Below the pieces are notes generated by a model. That model worked only from the letters and a program-made list of their open reading frames with translations. It did not search any database and was not told the DNA's origin. From the NCBI RefSeq assembly GCF_000237925.1, contig NC_031499.1, positions 8,686,195-8,750,194 on the forward strand: a stretch of DNA of 64,000 nt, written 5' to 3'. The translations under genes were made by a program, and so were the position numbers. The DNA comes from Schistosoma mansoni. Lineage: Eukaryota > Platyhelminthes > Trematoda > Strigeidida > Schistosomatidae. Of the stretch, positions 39,201-43,270 are shown piece by piece; positions within the stretch are counted from its first letter, which is position 1; the number at the start of each line of letters is the position of its first letter.

Positions 39201-39415
39201 ACGCTTTGATGACATGTGGTTATGATGAAAAAGAAGCAATGAAATTTATGATGAAATCATATTCTAATACTAATAATAACAGTAATACAATCGATGACAA
39301 TCTACTATTGGAACATGAAGAAAATGAATCAGATGAACAAAAGACTATGATTTTTATAAATAATTTGTTTAAATTCCGTTCAACTATTCAATATCAAACT
39401 GGTCGAAATGTTTAA
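3071..39415 (+). CDS. NRDC: Nardilysin-like M16 metalloprotease, C-terminal 16 exons
   Basis: This is the C-terminal two-thirds of a nardilysin (N-arginine dibasic convertase), a zinc metalloendopeptidase of the insulinase family. Exons by splice sites and frame: 3071-3339, 4524-4665, 6397-6483, 8344-8384, 11140-11236, 12623-12674, 14090-14173, 15711-15777, 17293-17426, 19116-19275, 20508-20576, 23265-23408, 25024-25266, 27564-27680, 32325-32420 and 39065-39415 (stop TAA). Every junction has AG at the acceptor and GT at the donor, and the phases agree throughout, giving about 716 codons. Landmarks are [46 protein letters not shown] (the conserved substrate-cleft RTK..LGY block of M16 proteases) and FERNWDEI, which resembles nardilysin more than insulin-degrading enzyme. 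The HxxEH zinc site belongs to the missing N-terminal half. The last exon ends with a fluke-type Asn/Glu-rich tail. The family acts in cytosol, at the cell surface and in nuclei in other animals; the role here is inferred. Confidence 0.92.
3765..4110 (+). repeat. Hammerhead-type SINE, fold-back copy, in the 3340-4523 intron
   Basis: The right part (about 3853-4110) reads in the plus direction: a tRNA-like B box GGGTTCGAATTCC at about 3905, then GATGCACACTACTGAGGAG, the 5' core of a hammerhead. The GAAA half of the core is lost, so this ribozyme is dead. The left part (3765-3852) is the same family's 3' end reversed: CCACTGAAAACCTGGAAGCAC is the complement of the family's GTGCTTCCAGGTTTT block. 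The two parts meet head to head. Confidence 0.7.
4380..4460 (+). mobile_element. Short LINE 3' tail fragment
   Basis: The segment ends CCTATGTTAAGACTGACTGACTG, resembling the tandem GACT tail of the family A/B LINEs. Only about 80 bases can be aligned by eye. Confidence 0.45.
4870..5115 (-). repeat. Degenerate hammerhead-type SINE, inverted
   Basis: Reversed family blocks can be read: ATTGAAATCATGAACCGATC, then AGGAAACCTAGAAGCAACGG, then GTTAATGTCTAACTTCAATC. A second partial match with a B-box-like GGGGTTCTAGTC lies near 4900. It is too worn to hold a working ribozyme. Confidence 0.45.
5430..6255 (+). repeat. Interspersed repeat C, interrupted by a solo LTR
   Basis: The outer parts (about 5480-5696 and 6107-6250) match a second copy at 43930-44270. 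Shared blocks are CAAAGTCT(T/C)TAGA, ACTCACAAACGCCG, AAGGTCATGT.TAACTCT, GTACAGAAA.TAAC.TTG and TAGGAACCGTCTAGGAAGATAG. The class of repeat is unknown and no coding sequence was found in it. Confidence 0.6.
5697..6106 (+). mobile_element. Solo LTR (410 bp)
   Basis: This insert starts TGATATATC and ends CCCCAACA, and it is flanked on both sides by AACTC (5692-5696 and 6107-6111), a 5-base target-site duplication. The other copy of the host repeat at 43.9-44.3 kb lacks it, which gives the empty site. An AATAAA at 6046-6051, about 55 bases before the end, suits an R/U5 boundary in the plus direction. No internal region remains. Family is uncertain; BEL or gypsy are both possible. Confidence 0.75.
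6900..7092 (+). repeat. Hammerhead-type SINE, core mutated
   Basis: The tRNA-like start CAGCACAGTGGTTTAGAGG is followed by a hammerhead-like block at about 6980-7022. The first core box reads CTGAGAA instead of CTGANGA, so the ribozyme should be inactive. The 3' end CTATAATCTCCACA matches other copies. Confidence 0.65.
7093..7388 (-). mobile_element. Old RTE LINE 3' tail beside the METTL copy
   Basis: Read on the minus strand, the segment has GATTATCATAACCAATGATTAG and GATATGGCTTAGAATCGG, matching the family A/B 3' region (TATCGTAACCAATGGTTGG, ACATGGCTCAGAATCG). It ends with a worn GACAACTTGAATCGATGTAC block like the LINE tails. It abuts the METTL2-like pseudogene with no visible spacer. Confidence 0.6.
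7390..8077 (-). pseudogene. METTL2/8-type tRNA m3C methyltransferase retrocopy, broken
   Basis: An intronless 209-codon frame begins with Met at 8077. It carries the METTL2/8 N-terminus ([25 protein letters not shown]), [21 protein letters not shown], the SAM-binding motif [27 protein letters not shown], and [13 protein letters not shown] followed by KPGGVLLF. Family enzymes install 3-methylcytidine at position 32 of tRNAs. A TGA follows GVLLF where relatives have Arg, and the same frame then continues [14 protein letters not shown], the expected family sequence, before another stop. About 70 C-terminal residues of the usual protein are missing. Absence of introns, the internal stop and the position antisense within a nardilysin intron (6484-8343) point to a retrocopy. 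A short functional protein cannot be excluded but lacks the conserved C-terminal part. Confidence 0.72.
8500..9434 (+). mobile_element. RTE-clade LINE (SR2-like), 5'-truncated, with 11-bp target duplication
   Basis: The segment holds one open frame (8494-9429, 311 codons) covering the second half of a reverse transcriptase and the C-terminal domain: [35 protein letters not shown] (the FADD active site), [34 protein letters not shown] and [18 protein letters not shown]. It ends in CGTAAGTAAGTAAG, a short TAAG tandem tail typical of the clade. TTCAAATGCCA flanks both ends (8489-8499 and 9435-9445), a perfect target-site duplication. The open frame and exact duplication show a fairly recent insertion; lacking its endonuclease and 5' end it cannot move itself. 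Confidence 0.92.
9446..9625 (+). repeat. Sm-alpha-like SINE with hammerhead ribozyme
   Basis: A tRNA-like B box GGTTCGAGTCC lies at 9498-9508, followed by a type I hammerhead at about 9541-9585. The core is CTGATGA and GAAAC, stem II pairs GTTCT with AGAAT, stem III is the self-complementary ACACGTGT, and the cleavage triplet GTC ends at 9579. Stem I keeps only four strong pairs (CCAG/CTGG). It adjoins the target duplication of the LINE to its left. Confidence 0.75.
9626..11139. other. Intron DNA, no recognised feature
   Basis: This part of the nardilysin intron (8385-11139) is AT-rich. I see only a worn LINE-tail-like GCCTGACTGACTAC near 10470 and no coding or RNA feature I can support. Confidence 0.5.
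11237..12424. other. Intron DNA, mostly unassigned; GC-richer block at 12165-12420
   Basis: Nothing is recognised in 11340-12160. The 12165-12420 stretch is GC-richer than its surroundings and has short open frames on both strands, but no protein family is recognisable in them. It runs straight into the hammerhead-type SINE at 12425. Confidence 0.4.
12425..12580 (+). repeat. Hammerhead-type SINE, 3' part, worn
   Basis: CTACTGCTGAGGAGTCCCAT shows the first core box. The second half is altered (GATGAAATGG) and the cleavage region has drifted, so activity is doubtful. The following GGTCCAACACTGACTATCGG is a worn version of the family 3' end. Confidence 0.55.
12690..12870 (+). repeat. Hammerhead-type SINE, 3' part, intact-looking ribozyme
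   Basis: The copy starts inside the tRNA-like part and carries the complete ribozyme, then the family block CAGGTTTTGCATGGTGGTCT and the end CTAAATCTCCACAAA. It lies in the 12675-14089 intron of nardilysin on the sense strand. Confidence 0.75.
12734..12779 (+). ncRNA. Type I hammerhead ribozyme
   Basis: All conserved core bases are present: CTGAGGA (12740-12746) and GAAA (12762-12765). Stem I pairs GCACTG (12734-12739) with CAGTGT (12774-12779), five Watson-Crick pairs plus one G-U. Stem II pairs GTCC with GGAC. Stem III is the self-complementary ACGGCCGT, with no room for a loop. The cleavage triplet GTC ends at 12773. The same design is known from Sm-alpha repeats of S. mansoni. Activity is inferred, not shown. 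Confidence 0.75.
13138..13684 (+). mobile_element. LINE family A, 5'-truncated copy
   Basis: The copy covers the C-terminal codons ([32 protein letters not shown]) and the 3' UTR, ending TACGTTGTAGCTGACTGAC. TATTGTT at 13131-13137 and 13685-13691 is a plausible short target duplication. It is close in sequence to the copy at 25574-26338. Confidence 0.85.
13940..13985 (-). repeat. Fragment of repeat F
   Basis: AGGTAGCCCATATGTTCAAG and AAGGCCGCC match the right-hand end of the insert at 14431-14795. Only about 45 bases are shared. Confidence 0.45.
14212..14919 (-). mobile_element. 524-bp-family retroposon, split by an insertion
   Basis: Two consecutive pieces of one minus-oriented element, 14212-14430 (tail side) and about 14796-14919, meet at the consensus block CCCATGGTAGCCGGT. 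The left end carries the family's reversed TAAA-type tail (TTTATTTATTTATTT). The 5' end is cut off at the right. Repeat F lies between the pieces. Confidence 0.75.
14431..14795 (-). mobile_element. Repeat F, retroposon-like insert with (TAA)n tail
   Basis: On the minus strand it ends AATATTGAATAAAGATAATA with further ATAA repeats, a polyadenylation-like 3' end with a tandem tail. A 77-codon frame (14464-14697) could be the end of a LINE ORF, but I recognise no motif. It splits the 524-bp-family element. A fragment of its 5' side recurs at 13940. Confidence 0.55.
14920..16857. other. Intron DNA around the exon at 15711, no recognised feature
   Basis: Apart from the nardilysin exon 15711-15777 I see no gene, structural RNA or well-defined repeat here. 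A weak SINE-like CTTCGAACCCTAATGC near 15332 is not enough for a call. Confidence 0.45.
16858..17166 (+). mobile_element. LINE family B, 3' UTR copy
   Basis: The copy starts at ATCGATGGTTAGAGACCTTG and ends GTTGTGACTGACTGACT, matching 2585-2866 and, inverted, 41079 and 47401. No coding part remains. It ends about 125 bases before the nardilysin exon at 17293. Confidence 0.8.
17427..19115. other. Intron DNA, no recognised feature
   Basis: This whole nardilysin intron is AT-rich and I find no repeat family or coding sequence in it that I can support. Confidence 0.45.
19480..19620 (+). repeat. Degenerate Sm-alpha-like SINE
   Basis: The hammerhead-like block TTGCTGATGAGTACC...AATGAAACCTAGG at about 19538-19572 keeps both core boxes, but stems II and III no longer pair well. 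It is an old copy. Confidence 0.5.
20508..20576 (+). CDS. NRDC: Nardilysin micro-exon (23 codons)
   Basis: This 69-base exon lies between TATCTGTAG and CTG|GTAAGT and is phase 0 at both ends. It encodes [20 protein letters not shown] followed by RKL. It fits the place where human nardilysin has an ESMDFLKYVVDKLNFKPL-type helix, directly after GNITRQ of the preceding exon. An overlapping longer reading frame in another register hides it, so a simple ORF scan misses it. Confidence 0.85.
20600..21310 (-). mobile_element. Old RTE LINE (same family as 8500-9434), inverted
   Basis: The minus strand aligns with the C-terminal half of the LINE at 8500-9434: the complement of CTTCATCTGGAAGCTGATTC corresponds to its NQLPAEEE region, and CTGCATCAGATCCTTCTTGT to GGSDADVK. 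It is strongly diverged, has many stops, and starts just after nardilysin exon 20508-20576. Confidence 0.75.
21311..23264. other. Intron DNA, no recognised feature
   Basis: A very worn Sm-alpha-like stretch may lie at 21480-21600 (GGTGCATCCAGATAAATGAAA). The remainder of this nardilysin intron shows nothing I can name. Confidence 0.4.
23540..23780 (+). repeat. Hammerhead-type SINE, fold-back copy
   Basis: The left 65 bases are the family's tRNA-like start reversed (CGCTTAACCTCTAGACCACT is the complement of AGTGGTCTAGAGGTTAAGCG). The right part is in the plus direction, with GGTTCGAGTTCC as B box and CAGCCGTCCAGTGCTTCCA. Both hammerhead core boxes are mutated (ATGTTAAGGG, GGACAAAAC). The end ACTACAATCTCCACAAA is typical. 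Confidence 0.7.
23991..24347 (-). mobile_element. 524-bp-family retroposon, 5'-truncated, 14-bp target duplication
   Basis: ATATTCGTACAAGT flanks both ends (23977-23990 and 24348-24361). The tail is at the left, and the 5' end is lost about 175 bases short of full length. Exact duplication plus 5' truncation is the signature of target-primed reverse transcription. Confidence 0.88.
25574..26338 (-). mobile_element. LINE family A, 5'-truncated, 13-bp target duplication
   Basis: AATAGAATACTGT occurs at 25561-25573 and 26339-26351. The minus strand encodes the LINE C-terminal domain ([57 protein letters not shown]) with a 147-codon open frame, then the 3' UTR and a GACT tandem tail. It is the youngest-looking family A copy in the window. 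Confidence 0.92.
26525..26720 (+). repeat. Degenerate hammerhead-type SINE
   Basis: The tRNA-like start CCGACTTAGTGGTCTTTAGG and the block GTCCACTGTTGAAGAATACC...CAATGAAACAC follow the family order. The core is mutated. Confidence 0.5.
26731..26762. repeat. (TA)n microsatellite
   Basis: About 15 TA units lie immediately left of the LINE fragment at 26763. Confidence 0.9.
26763..27264 (-). mobile_element. RTE LINE internal reverse-transcriptase fragment between TA tracts
   Basis: The minus strand encodes [50 protein letters not shown] and, after an interruption, [20 protein letters not shown] and [11 protein letters not shown]. This is the front part of the reverse transcriptase of the SR2-like family. 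Both the endonuclease and the 3' end are missing. TA tracts bound it on both sides. Confidence 0.85.
27265..27295. repeat. (TA)n microsatellite
   Basis: About 14 TA units lie immediately right of the LINE fragment. Confidence 0.9.
27727..28176 (+). repeat. Sm-alpha-type SINE, 1.34-unit tandem with 334-bp period
   Basis: A 116-bp segment (27727-27842) recurs at 28061-28176 with few differences; for example GCAGTCCTAACACATCGATG is at the same place in both. Between them lies one complete unit with A box TGGCCGAGTGG (27885-27895), B box GGATTCGAGTCC (27928-27939) and a hammerhead. The period is 334 bases, about the size of the Sm-alpha hammerhead monomer described from S. mansoni. It sits in nardilysin intron 27681-32324 in the sense direction. 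Confidence 0.88.
27972..28016 (+). ncRNA. Type I hammerhead ribozyme (Sm-alpha)
   Basis: Stem I pairs ATCCAG (27972-27977) perfectly with CTGGAT (28011-28016). The core has CTGACGA and GAAA. Stem II pairs GTCCC with GGGAC around AAAT. Stem III is the self-complementary ACGCGCGT. The cleavage triplet GTC ends at 28010. Every core base is intact, so cleavage is expected, at least in a dimeric transcript. Confidence 0.88.
28340..28560 (+). repeat. Repeat D, partial copy
   Basis: CCCGCCTAGCCCTGTCCGCT, GAGTCCAGAACAC and CACTATAAAATAGAAAATAA match blocks at 31530-31660. The class is not known; related copies end in ATATAACA, which would suit an LTR-like end. Confidence 0.45.
28970..29225 (+). repeat. 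Hammerhead-type SINE, fold-back pair
   Basis: The left arm (28970-29062) is the reversed 3' half of the family (ACCACCATGGAAAACCTGGA onward), including a reversed hammerhead block. The right arm (29063-29225) is direct: B box GGTTCGAATCTCGC, core CTGAGGA (29121-29127), ACGAAAC, GCCGTCCAGTGC, then CCAGGTTTTCCATGGTGG. The arms are about 95 bases long and well matched. In the direct copy stem I has only a few pairs, so cleavage would be weak. Confidence 0.78.
29395..29592 (+). repeat. Hammerhead-type SINE, near full-length, core broken
   Basis: This is the best single copy of the tRNA-like start: GACATTAACACCGTTGAATG, then A-box-like GGCTCAGTGG and GTGGTTAAGCGCTTGCGCGC. The B box is deleted and the first core box reads CCAAGGA, so no ribozyme is expected. 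The end is CTATCAAAATTATGCAAGAT. Confidence 0.72.
29600..30307 (+). repeat. Repeat D, two worn copies
   Basis: Segments 29600-29831 and 29930-30307 both finish in ATATAACA and share short blocks with 31380-31916 (for example CTAGATACTTAATAGTTATA versus CTAGTTACTGAATAGTTATA). No frames or promoter-like signals stand out. Confidence 0.4.
30452..30975 (-). mobile_element. 524-bp retroposon, full length, 10-bp target duplication
   Basis: GAAATGTCAA occurs at 30442-30451 and 30976-30985. On the minus strand it starts GCCCCCAAATGCCCTGGTAC and ends in AAATAAATAAATA. The plus strand has a 133-codon open frame, but the frame is antisense to the element and not kept in other copies, so I do not treat it as a gene. 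Confidence 0.9.
31380..31916 (+). repeat. Repeat D, longest copy
   Basis: The copy contains CCACACCATAAAATAGAAAATA and finishes CTAGTATATAACA. A start at TGTGACAATGACG near 31487 would make it TG...CA, as in an LTR, but no matching target duplication is visible. Confidence 0.4.
32095..32260 (+). repeat. Degenerate hammerhead-type SINE
   Basis: CATGGATTCAAACTCTGAAGC, ACTAGGATGAATCAG and the end ACCATAAAACTCACCAATCT follow family order. No functional core remains. Confidence 0.45.
32469..32734 (+). mobile_element. MITE-like element with terminal inverted repeats
   Basis: The 266-bp segment starts ACTATAATTTACGGAC and ends CCATAAATTATAGT, giving terminal inverted repeats of about 14-16 bases. 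A closely similar copy lies inverted at 38711-38966 in the same intron and a fragment at about 40090. No transposase is encoded. The target duplication is unclear. Confidence 0.6.
32735..33809. other. Intron DNA, no recognised feature
   Basis: A promoter-like stretch with TATTTATAG near 32978 in a locally GC-richer block (32870-33175) might be a worn LTR, but no ends or duplication can be fixed. Confidence 0.35.
33810..34108 (+). repeat. Repeat E, uninterrupted copy
   Basis: The minus strand of 48078-48895 matches this segment (AATCGAATGTATTT, TGATCAATTGTTTGTAAA-like blocks, ATCGATCTTCTACTGAAATA, CAATGCCCGACCATC). This copy preserves the sequence interrupted by a LINE at 48143. The class is unknown. 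Confidence 0.6.
34547..34990 (+). mobile_element. Possible solo LTR with promoter and poly(A) signals
   Basis: The stretch has TATAAATA at 34763-34770 and AATAAA at 34916-34921 in a locally GC-richer block. A TG...CA reading from TGAGTGAG to GTCGACA is flanked by ACTA on both sides, which would be a 4-base duplication. Four bases can match by chance, so the ends are tentative. Confidence 0.45.
35440..35600 (+). mobile_element. Old LINE family B tail
   Basis: TTGTGTTAATATGATATTGTGG and CAACTGAAACTGATTTGTCAG parallel the family B 3' end (TGTTAATGTGGTATGGCAAC, CGAACTGATGTACATACG). It is heavily worn. Confidence 0.5.
35601..37507. other. Intron DNA, no recognised feature
   Basis: AT-rich nardilysin intron sequence with a G tract near 36537-36546. 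I see no supported gene or repeat. Confidence 0.4.
37508..37734 (-). mobile_element. 524-bp-family retroposon, 5'-truncated, left arm of an inverted pair
   Basis: The tail is at the left and the copy stops at GGTAGCTGGTGAC. After an 11-base AT-rich spacer a full copy follows in the opposite direction. Confidence 0.82.
37746..38262 (+). mobile_element. 524-bp-family retroposon, near full length, right arm of an inverted pair
   Basis: It starts CTCCCAAATGCCCTGGTACG and ends CAATATTTATGTGCTTAAAT with further ATAAATA repeats. With the left copy it forms matching arms of about 227 bases (37508-37734 and about 38036-38262) separated by about 300 bases. Confidence 0.85.
38711..38966 (-). mobile_element. 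MITE-like element, inverted copy
   Basis: The minus strand matches 32469-32734 nearly end to end (AATGATGATTACGGTGTACT, TAAAATGCCAAAACGTTATT). The outer bases of one terminal repeat are lost at the left end (ATGGAGGTATC remains). Confidence 0.6.
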
Positions 39416-41065
39416 TAATGACTGCCAAAAAAGAAAAGAATAGACTTTGACTTCAGATGGTGTAATGTATAACATGTTCTTCTTCTTTTTTTTTAAGAAA
39501 CGTACATTATTAGTATAGCCCATTTTCTTTGCTTTATCATCAATACGGTGATAATTCACTTTTCCTAAGTCTACATGATGTGATTACAAATAACTTGGTT
39601 ACTATGTATGTGTGTGTGTGTTGGGGGACGCCAGAGTGATGAATTCGAATTTCGTTATATTTAATAGGCTTGTATTGGTAGTTGTTCTTTTTTTTTATTC
39701 CTTATCTTTGTACTAAACCTATTCATGGTTCTCGTCTTTTCATTTATATTTGTACATATGTTCATGTGTACTATTGTACCGTTGATGAATATATAAATTT
39801 GATAGGCAAATATATGCAAACATTTGACAATAAATGATAGTTTTTCTTATCTTCTCGGATATCGGTTGTTATAGTTTTGTAGAATAAAGAAATGGCAATT
39901 TCTGTCAATGTGATTTGATATAGGATCACTAAACTGGTCACCTAACTAGATCAATAATCCAGATAGTACGTCACAACATTAGACCAATGTCATACGCAAA
40001 TTTATTTCTAAAATATCCAATTCACGACTAAGAATAAAATATAAGCCAAAAATAAAGCATAAGCAACCAACACAGTGAAGTCTCGGTGGAATCGCCTAGA
40101 CTATAATTTGTGGACAAACCAATGAAATGAAAAAAGCAAGTCTTGTAGTTTGACGTGAAATTCATGCATATATAGTTAAAATACCGTTTTTGTATTATAG
40201 CTGGTGTTCCAAGTACCTAAAACCATATAATTAGAACATCGTGAACGACTGACACATTATGATTAGTTATACAACATCGGAAAGTAATATTCTTATTGAG
40301 AAACTTAAAAATAAAACTGGTCTAGTATTGAACGGCTATAGCAACGTTAGAGCGTTGGATGCAGAGCTCAAGGAGTAACTACTTCAGACTAATTGTACAT
40401 TTCATGCATATCATGTTTCAGATTTTGCTTCCTTAGCTCTAAACCTTTTGAACCTTACTGTGGACAAGAAAAATCAGTGGAATGCAAGTATGTATATGAA
40501 GGTGTGCGGTATTTCTAGGATAAAAATTTTCCTAATTTATCCTTTTCTCTATAGGAAAAGGAACCTAGTAAAGATCCTAGATACGTGTGATAACCCCTCC
40601 CCCAATCAATTCAATTTTACAACTCACTACTCTAAAATTTATCAATTTCACTCATACTGTACACTAAAATAGTTTGCTTAAAATGTGATGAGGTTTTTTG
40701 AAAGTGCATACATATGTTTTTGATGGAGTTTTGTACTCTAAGCTGGATGGTTTGGTCGTGGAGCTTTAATCGTCCTTCTGAACAACATCATCAGCACAAA
40801 CTTCGGATAGAAGTGAAGTGTTTGAATTTCTTCACATGTAGTTTACAGCTTGTCCTGTACACCTCGATGTTGATTGGTTCTTGTTGACCTTAAATCTGTC
40901 ATTGTTTACTTATTTCTTTTGGTTATATTTCCCATTCGTTTAGGACCAAACCATCCAGCTCAGAGAACAAAACTCCATCAAAATCATTCACCTGAGCTAC
41001 AAATTTTCTCCAGCATATATATGACTAACCAATATAGCTATCTACAATTGTTACAGTGTAGGCTA
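39416..41065. other. Intergenic DNA between nardilysin and GRIPAP1
   Basis: It holds the nardilysin 3' UTR, a GT-rich run near 39611, and a MITE-like end ACTATAATTTGTGGACAA at about 40092. No gene is recognised. Confidence 0.45.
39829..39888 (+). promoter_or_regulatory. Likely poly(A) signals of the nardilysin gene
   Basis: Two AATAAA hexamers, at 39829-39834 and 39883-39888, lie about 415 and 470 bases after the nardilysin stop codon and before the next repeat. They are the best candidates for the 3' end. Hexamers are common by chance in AT-rich DNA, so this is an inference. Confidence 0.4.
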
Positions 41066-41078
41066 AAGTACAAGTATT

Positions 41079-41991
41079 CAGTCAGTTACAACGTAGAACT
41101 TCGTACGTACGTACATCAGTCCGAGTTGCCATACCAAATTAGCACAGAGATGTAGTTCTCGATTCAAATCCCATAGTGGTAGAACTAGTAAGAGTATAAG
41201 CGTAAACCGAAAGATTAGGGCTTGAAGATGTTATTCAAGGAGTATTATTCACTGAAATAAATTTGGAAAGAGCAAAAAGATAGAGACATGAAGAAATCAG
41301 AAGATTAGAATTTTGTAGAACATAAAGAGTGGATGCACCTTCGCCATTGCAAACGATTTGAGCCATATCATTCAAGGTCTCGAACCATCGATTGCTATCA
41401 TCTCGCGGATCCCAACCAGGTAGTCTACACCTACCAACATGGCCCAGTCCAATTATCAGTGACTTCATGGATTTGTACCACGTTTTCTTCCATCCTACTC
41501 CTACACCATAAAACATCGCTCGTCAGGGTAGTCTGTGATTGGACGTACGTAACACACGTCCTAGTAATCTCAACTGATGAAGTTTCACTATTTCGTCAAT
41601 CGATTTGCCATCCTTACCTAATACCCGTTTCCTAACAACTTACTTGGTGGTCCCAGGAAATACGAGCAATGCTTCGAAGATATCTATGATCGAATACTAG
41701 TAGACTACGAATATCCTCTACTCTTATCGGCCATGTTTCACTGCCATAAAGTAGGACGGAACGAACTGCTGCATAGTAAACCCGTCCTTTTCTTGCTAGA
41801 CGGATATCTCGCCTACGCCATAAATGACGCGAGTTGGTGAAAGCTAGACGAGCCTTCTGTATCCGTGCTGAGATTTCGTCACACACCAGACCACAAAGGC
41901 AGATGAGACTCCCAAGATAAGTGAAGCGGTCAACACGCTCAACTACTTCACTCCCTATCATTAGTTCAGGTGCCGATGCAACCCAATCCTG
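41079..41991 (-). mobile_element. LINE family B, 5'-truncated, 13-bp target duplication
   Basis: AAGTACAAGTATT flanks it at 41066-41078 and 41992-42004. The minus strand encodes the LINE C-terminal part: [59 protein letters not shown] and LLVFDHRYLRSIARISWDHQ. The 3' UTR ends in a GACTGACTGA tail. Interruptions follow in the C-terminal codons. Confidence 0.9.
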
Positions 41992-42339
41992 AAGTACAAG
42001 TATTGTCTAAAGACCAATCAAATGTTCAATATTCAATTATATTTAAATGTCAACATTATTTATCTCTGTAAAAAATGTATACAATTCGACAGTTTGCCAA
42101 ATAATTCCTCCAAAAAACAAAATATATCATCATAGATGAATCTGCTATTACATAAACACCAATGTCATTTAAAAGAATTGAAGAGAACTTTTTCTTAGAA
42201 GGCAAAAATATTTTTGTGAAAGTATTACTGATAATAATAATAGTACTAATAAAAGTATAATGAGGATCCTTGATGAAGAAAGTGTTGTACTTTAGGTGTT
42301 TCTTGTTCTAGAAAAAAAATGATTTTCTATTATTTGTAT

Positions 42340-42500
42340 AATATGTATGTATGTATGTGTGTATGTGAAAGTGTACTTGAATGTATGTATGAAAGTGAAT
42401 TTGTGCGTATATAAAAAATGTGTATTAGTTTTCACATATATCTATGGATATATGTGCACGTGTGTGTGTGAGTATATATATATATATATCACCGAGATAC
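42340..42500. repeat. Microsatellite cluster (TGTA, TG, TA)
   Basis: TATGTATGTATGTATGTGTG near 42342, GTGTGTGTG near 42462 and a TA tract near 42475 lie together. Confidence 0.8.
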
Positions 42501-42597
42501 ACACACACAAAATAAAATAATCTCAAATTAAAACAAAGAAAAACAGTATATACTACTTTCTGAAATTTTCTTCTTTTTTGTACAAGTTATCTAAACA

Positions 42598-42919
42598 TAC
42601 TATCAGCAACAGCGTTTTATGGGAGAAGACAAACCAGCTTCCAGCTGAAGAGGAAATTAGGAAAAGACGTTGGAAGTGAATAGGACATACATTAAGGAAA
42701 TCACCAATGTGCATTACAAGGCAATCCCTAACTTGGAATCCGGAAGGGAAGCGGAAAAGAGGAAAGCCAAATAACAAATTACGTCAGGAAATAGAAGCAG
42801 ATATGAAAAGGATGAATGTTAACTGGAAAGGAAGGCTCAGGACAGAGTTGGATGGAGAATGCTGGTGAGCGACCTATGCTCCTCGACGAGGGGTAACAGG
42901 CGTAAGTAAGTAAGTAAGC
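42598..42919 (+). mobile_element. RTE LINE 3' end (family of 8500-9434), 9-bp target duplication
   Basis: ATCTAAACA occurs at 42589-42597 and 42920-42928. The copy covers the last 100 or so codons ([20 protein letters not shown] region) and ends GGCGTAAGTAAGTAAGTAAG. It is 5'-truncated and carries small internal losses. Confidence 0.9.
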
Positions 42920-43183
42920 ATCTAAACACCAGGGCTCTTCTTTGTTAACAGAACCAAGATACAAAGACACACATTGTTTTAAAAAAAGATCAGAAATCAG
43001 ATTTTAAAATAAGTAAATAATCTGTGTTTTTCATCATAGAAACAATAAATCAATAATGAGATCTAAGTAACAAGAAAGTAAAAGAAGAAGAAAAAACAAT
43101 CACTCAAAAGCATCGAAAAATAAATAAAAACACACAATCACGACAACAACATTGGAATGGAATAAAAGTTTCTCCAATAAAAC

Positions 43184-43185
43184 TC

Positions 43186-43220
<35 letters not shown>

Positions 43221-43222
43221 AA
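43184..43222. repeat. (TA)n microsatellite
   Basis: A TA tract with one CA interruption lies just downstream of the GRIPAP1 stop codon. Confidence 0.85.
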
Positions 43223-43270
43223 CACACACATACAATCTTATTTATCTATTGGGATCTGAACATAAATTGA

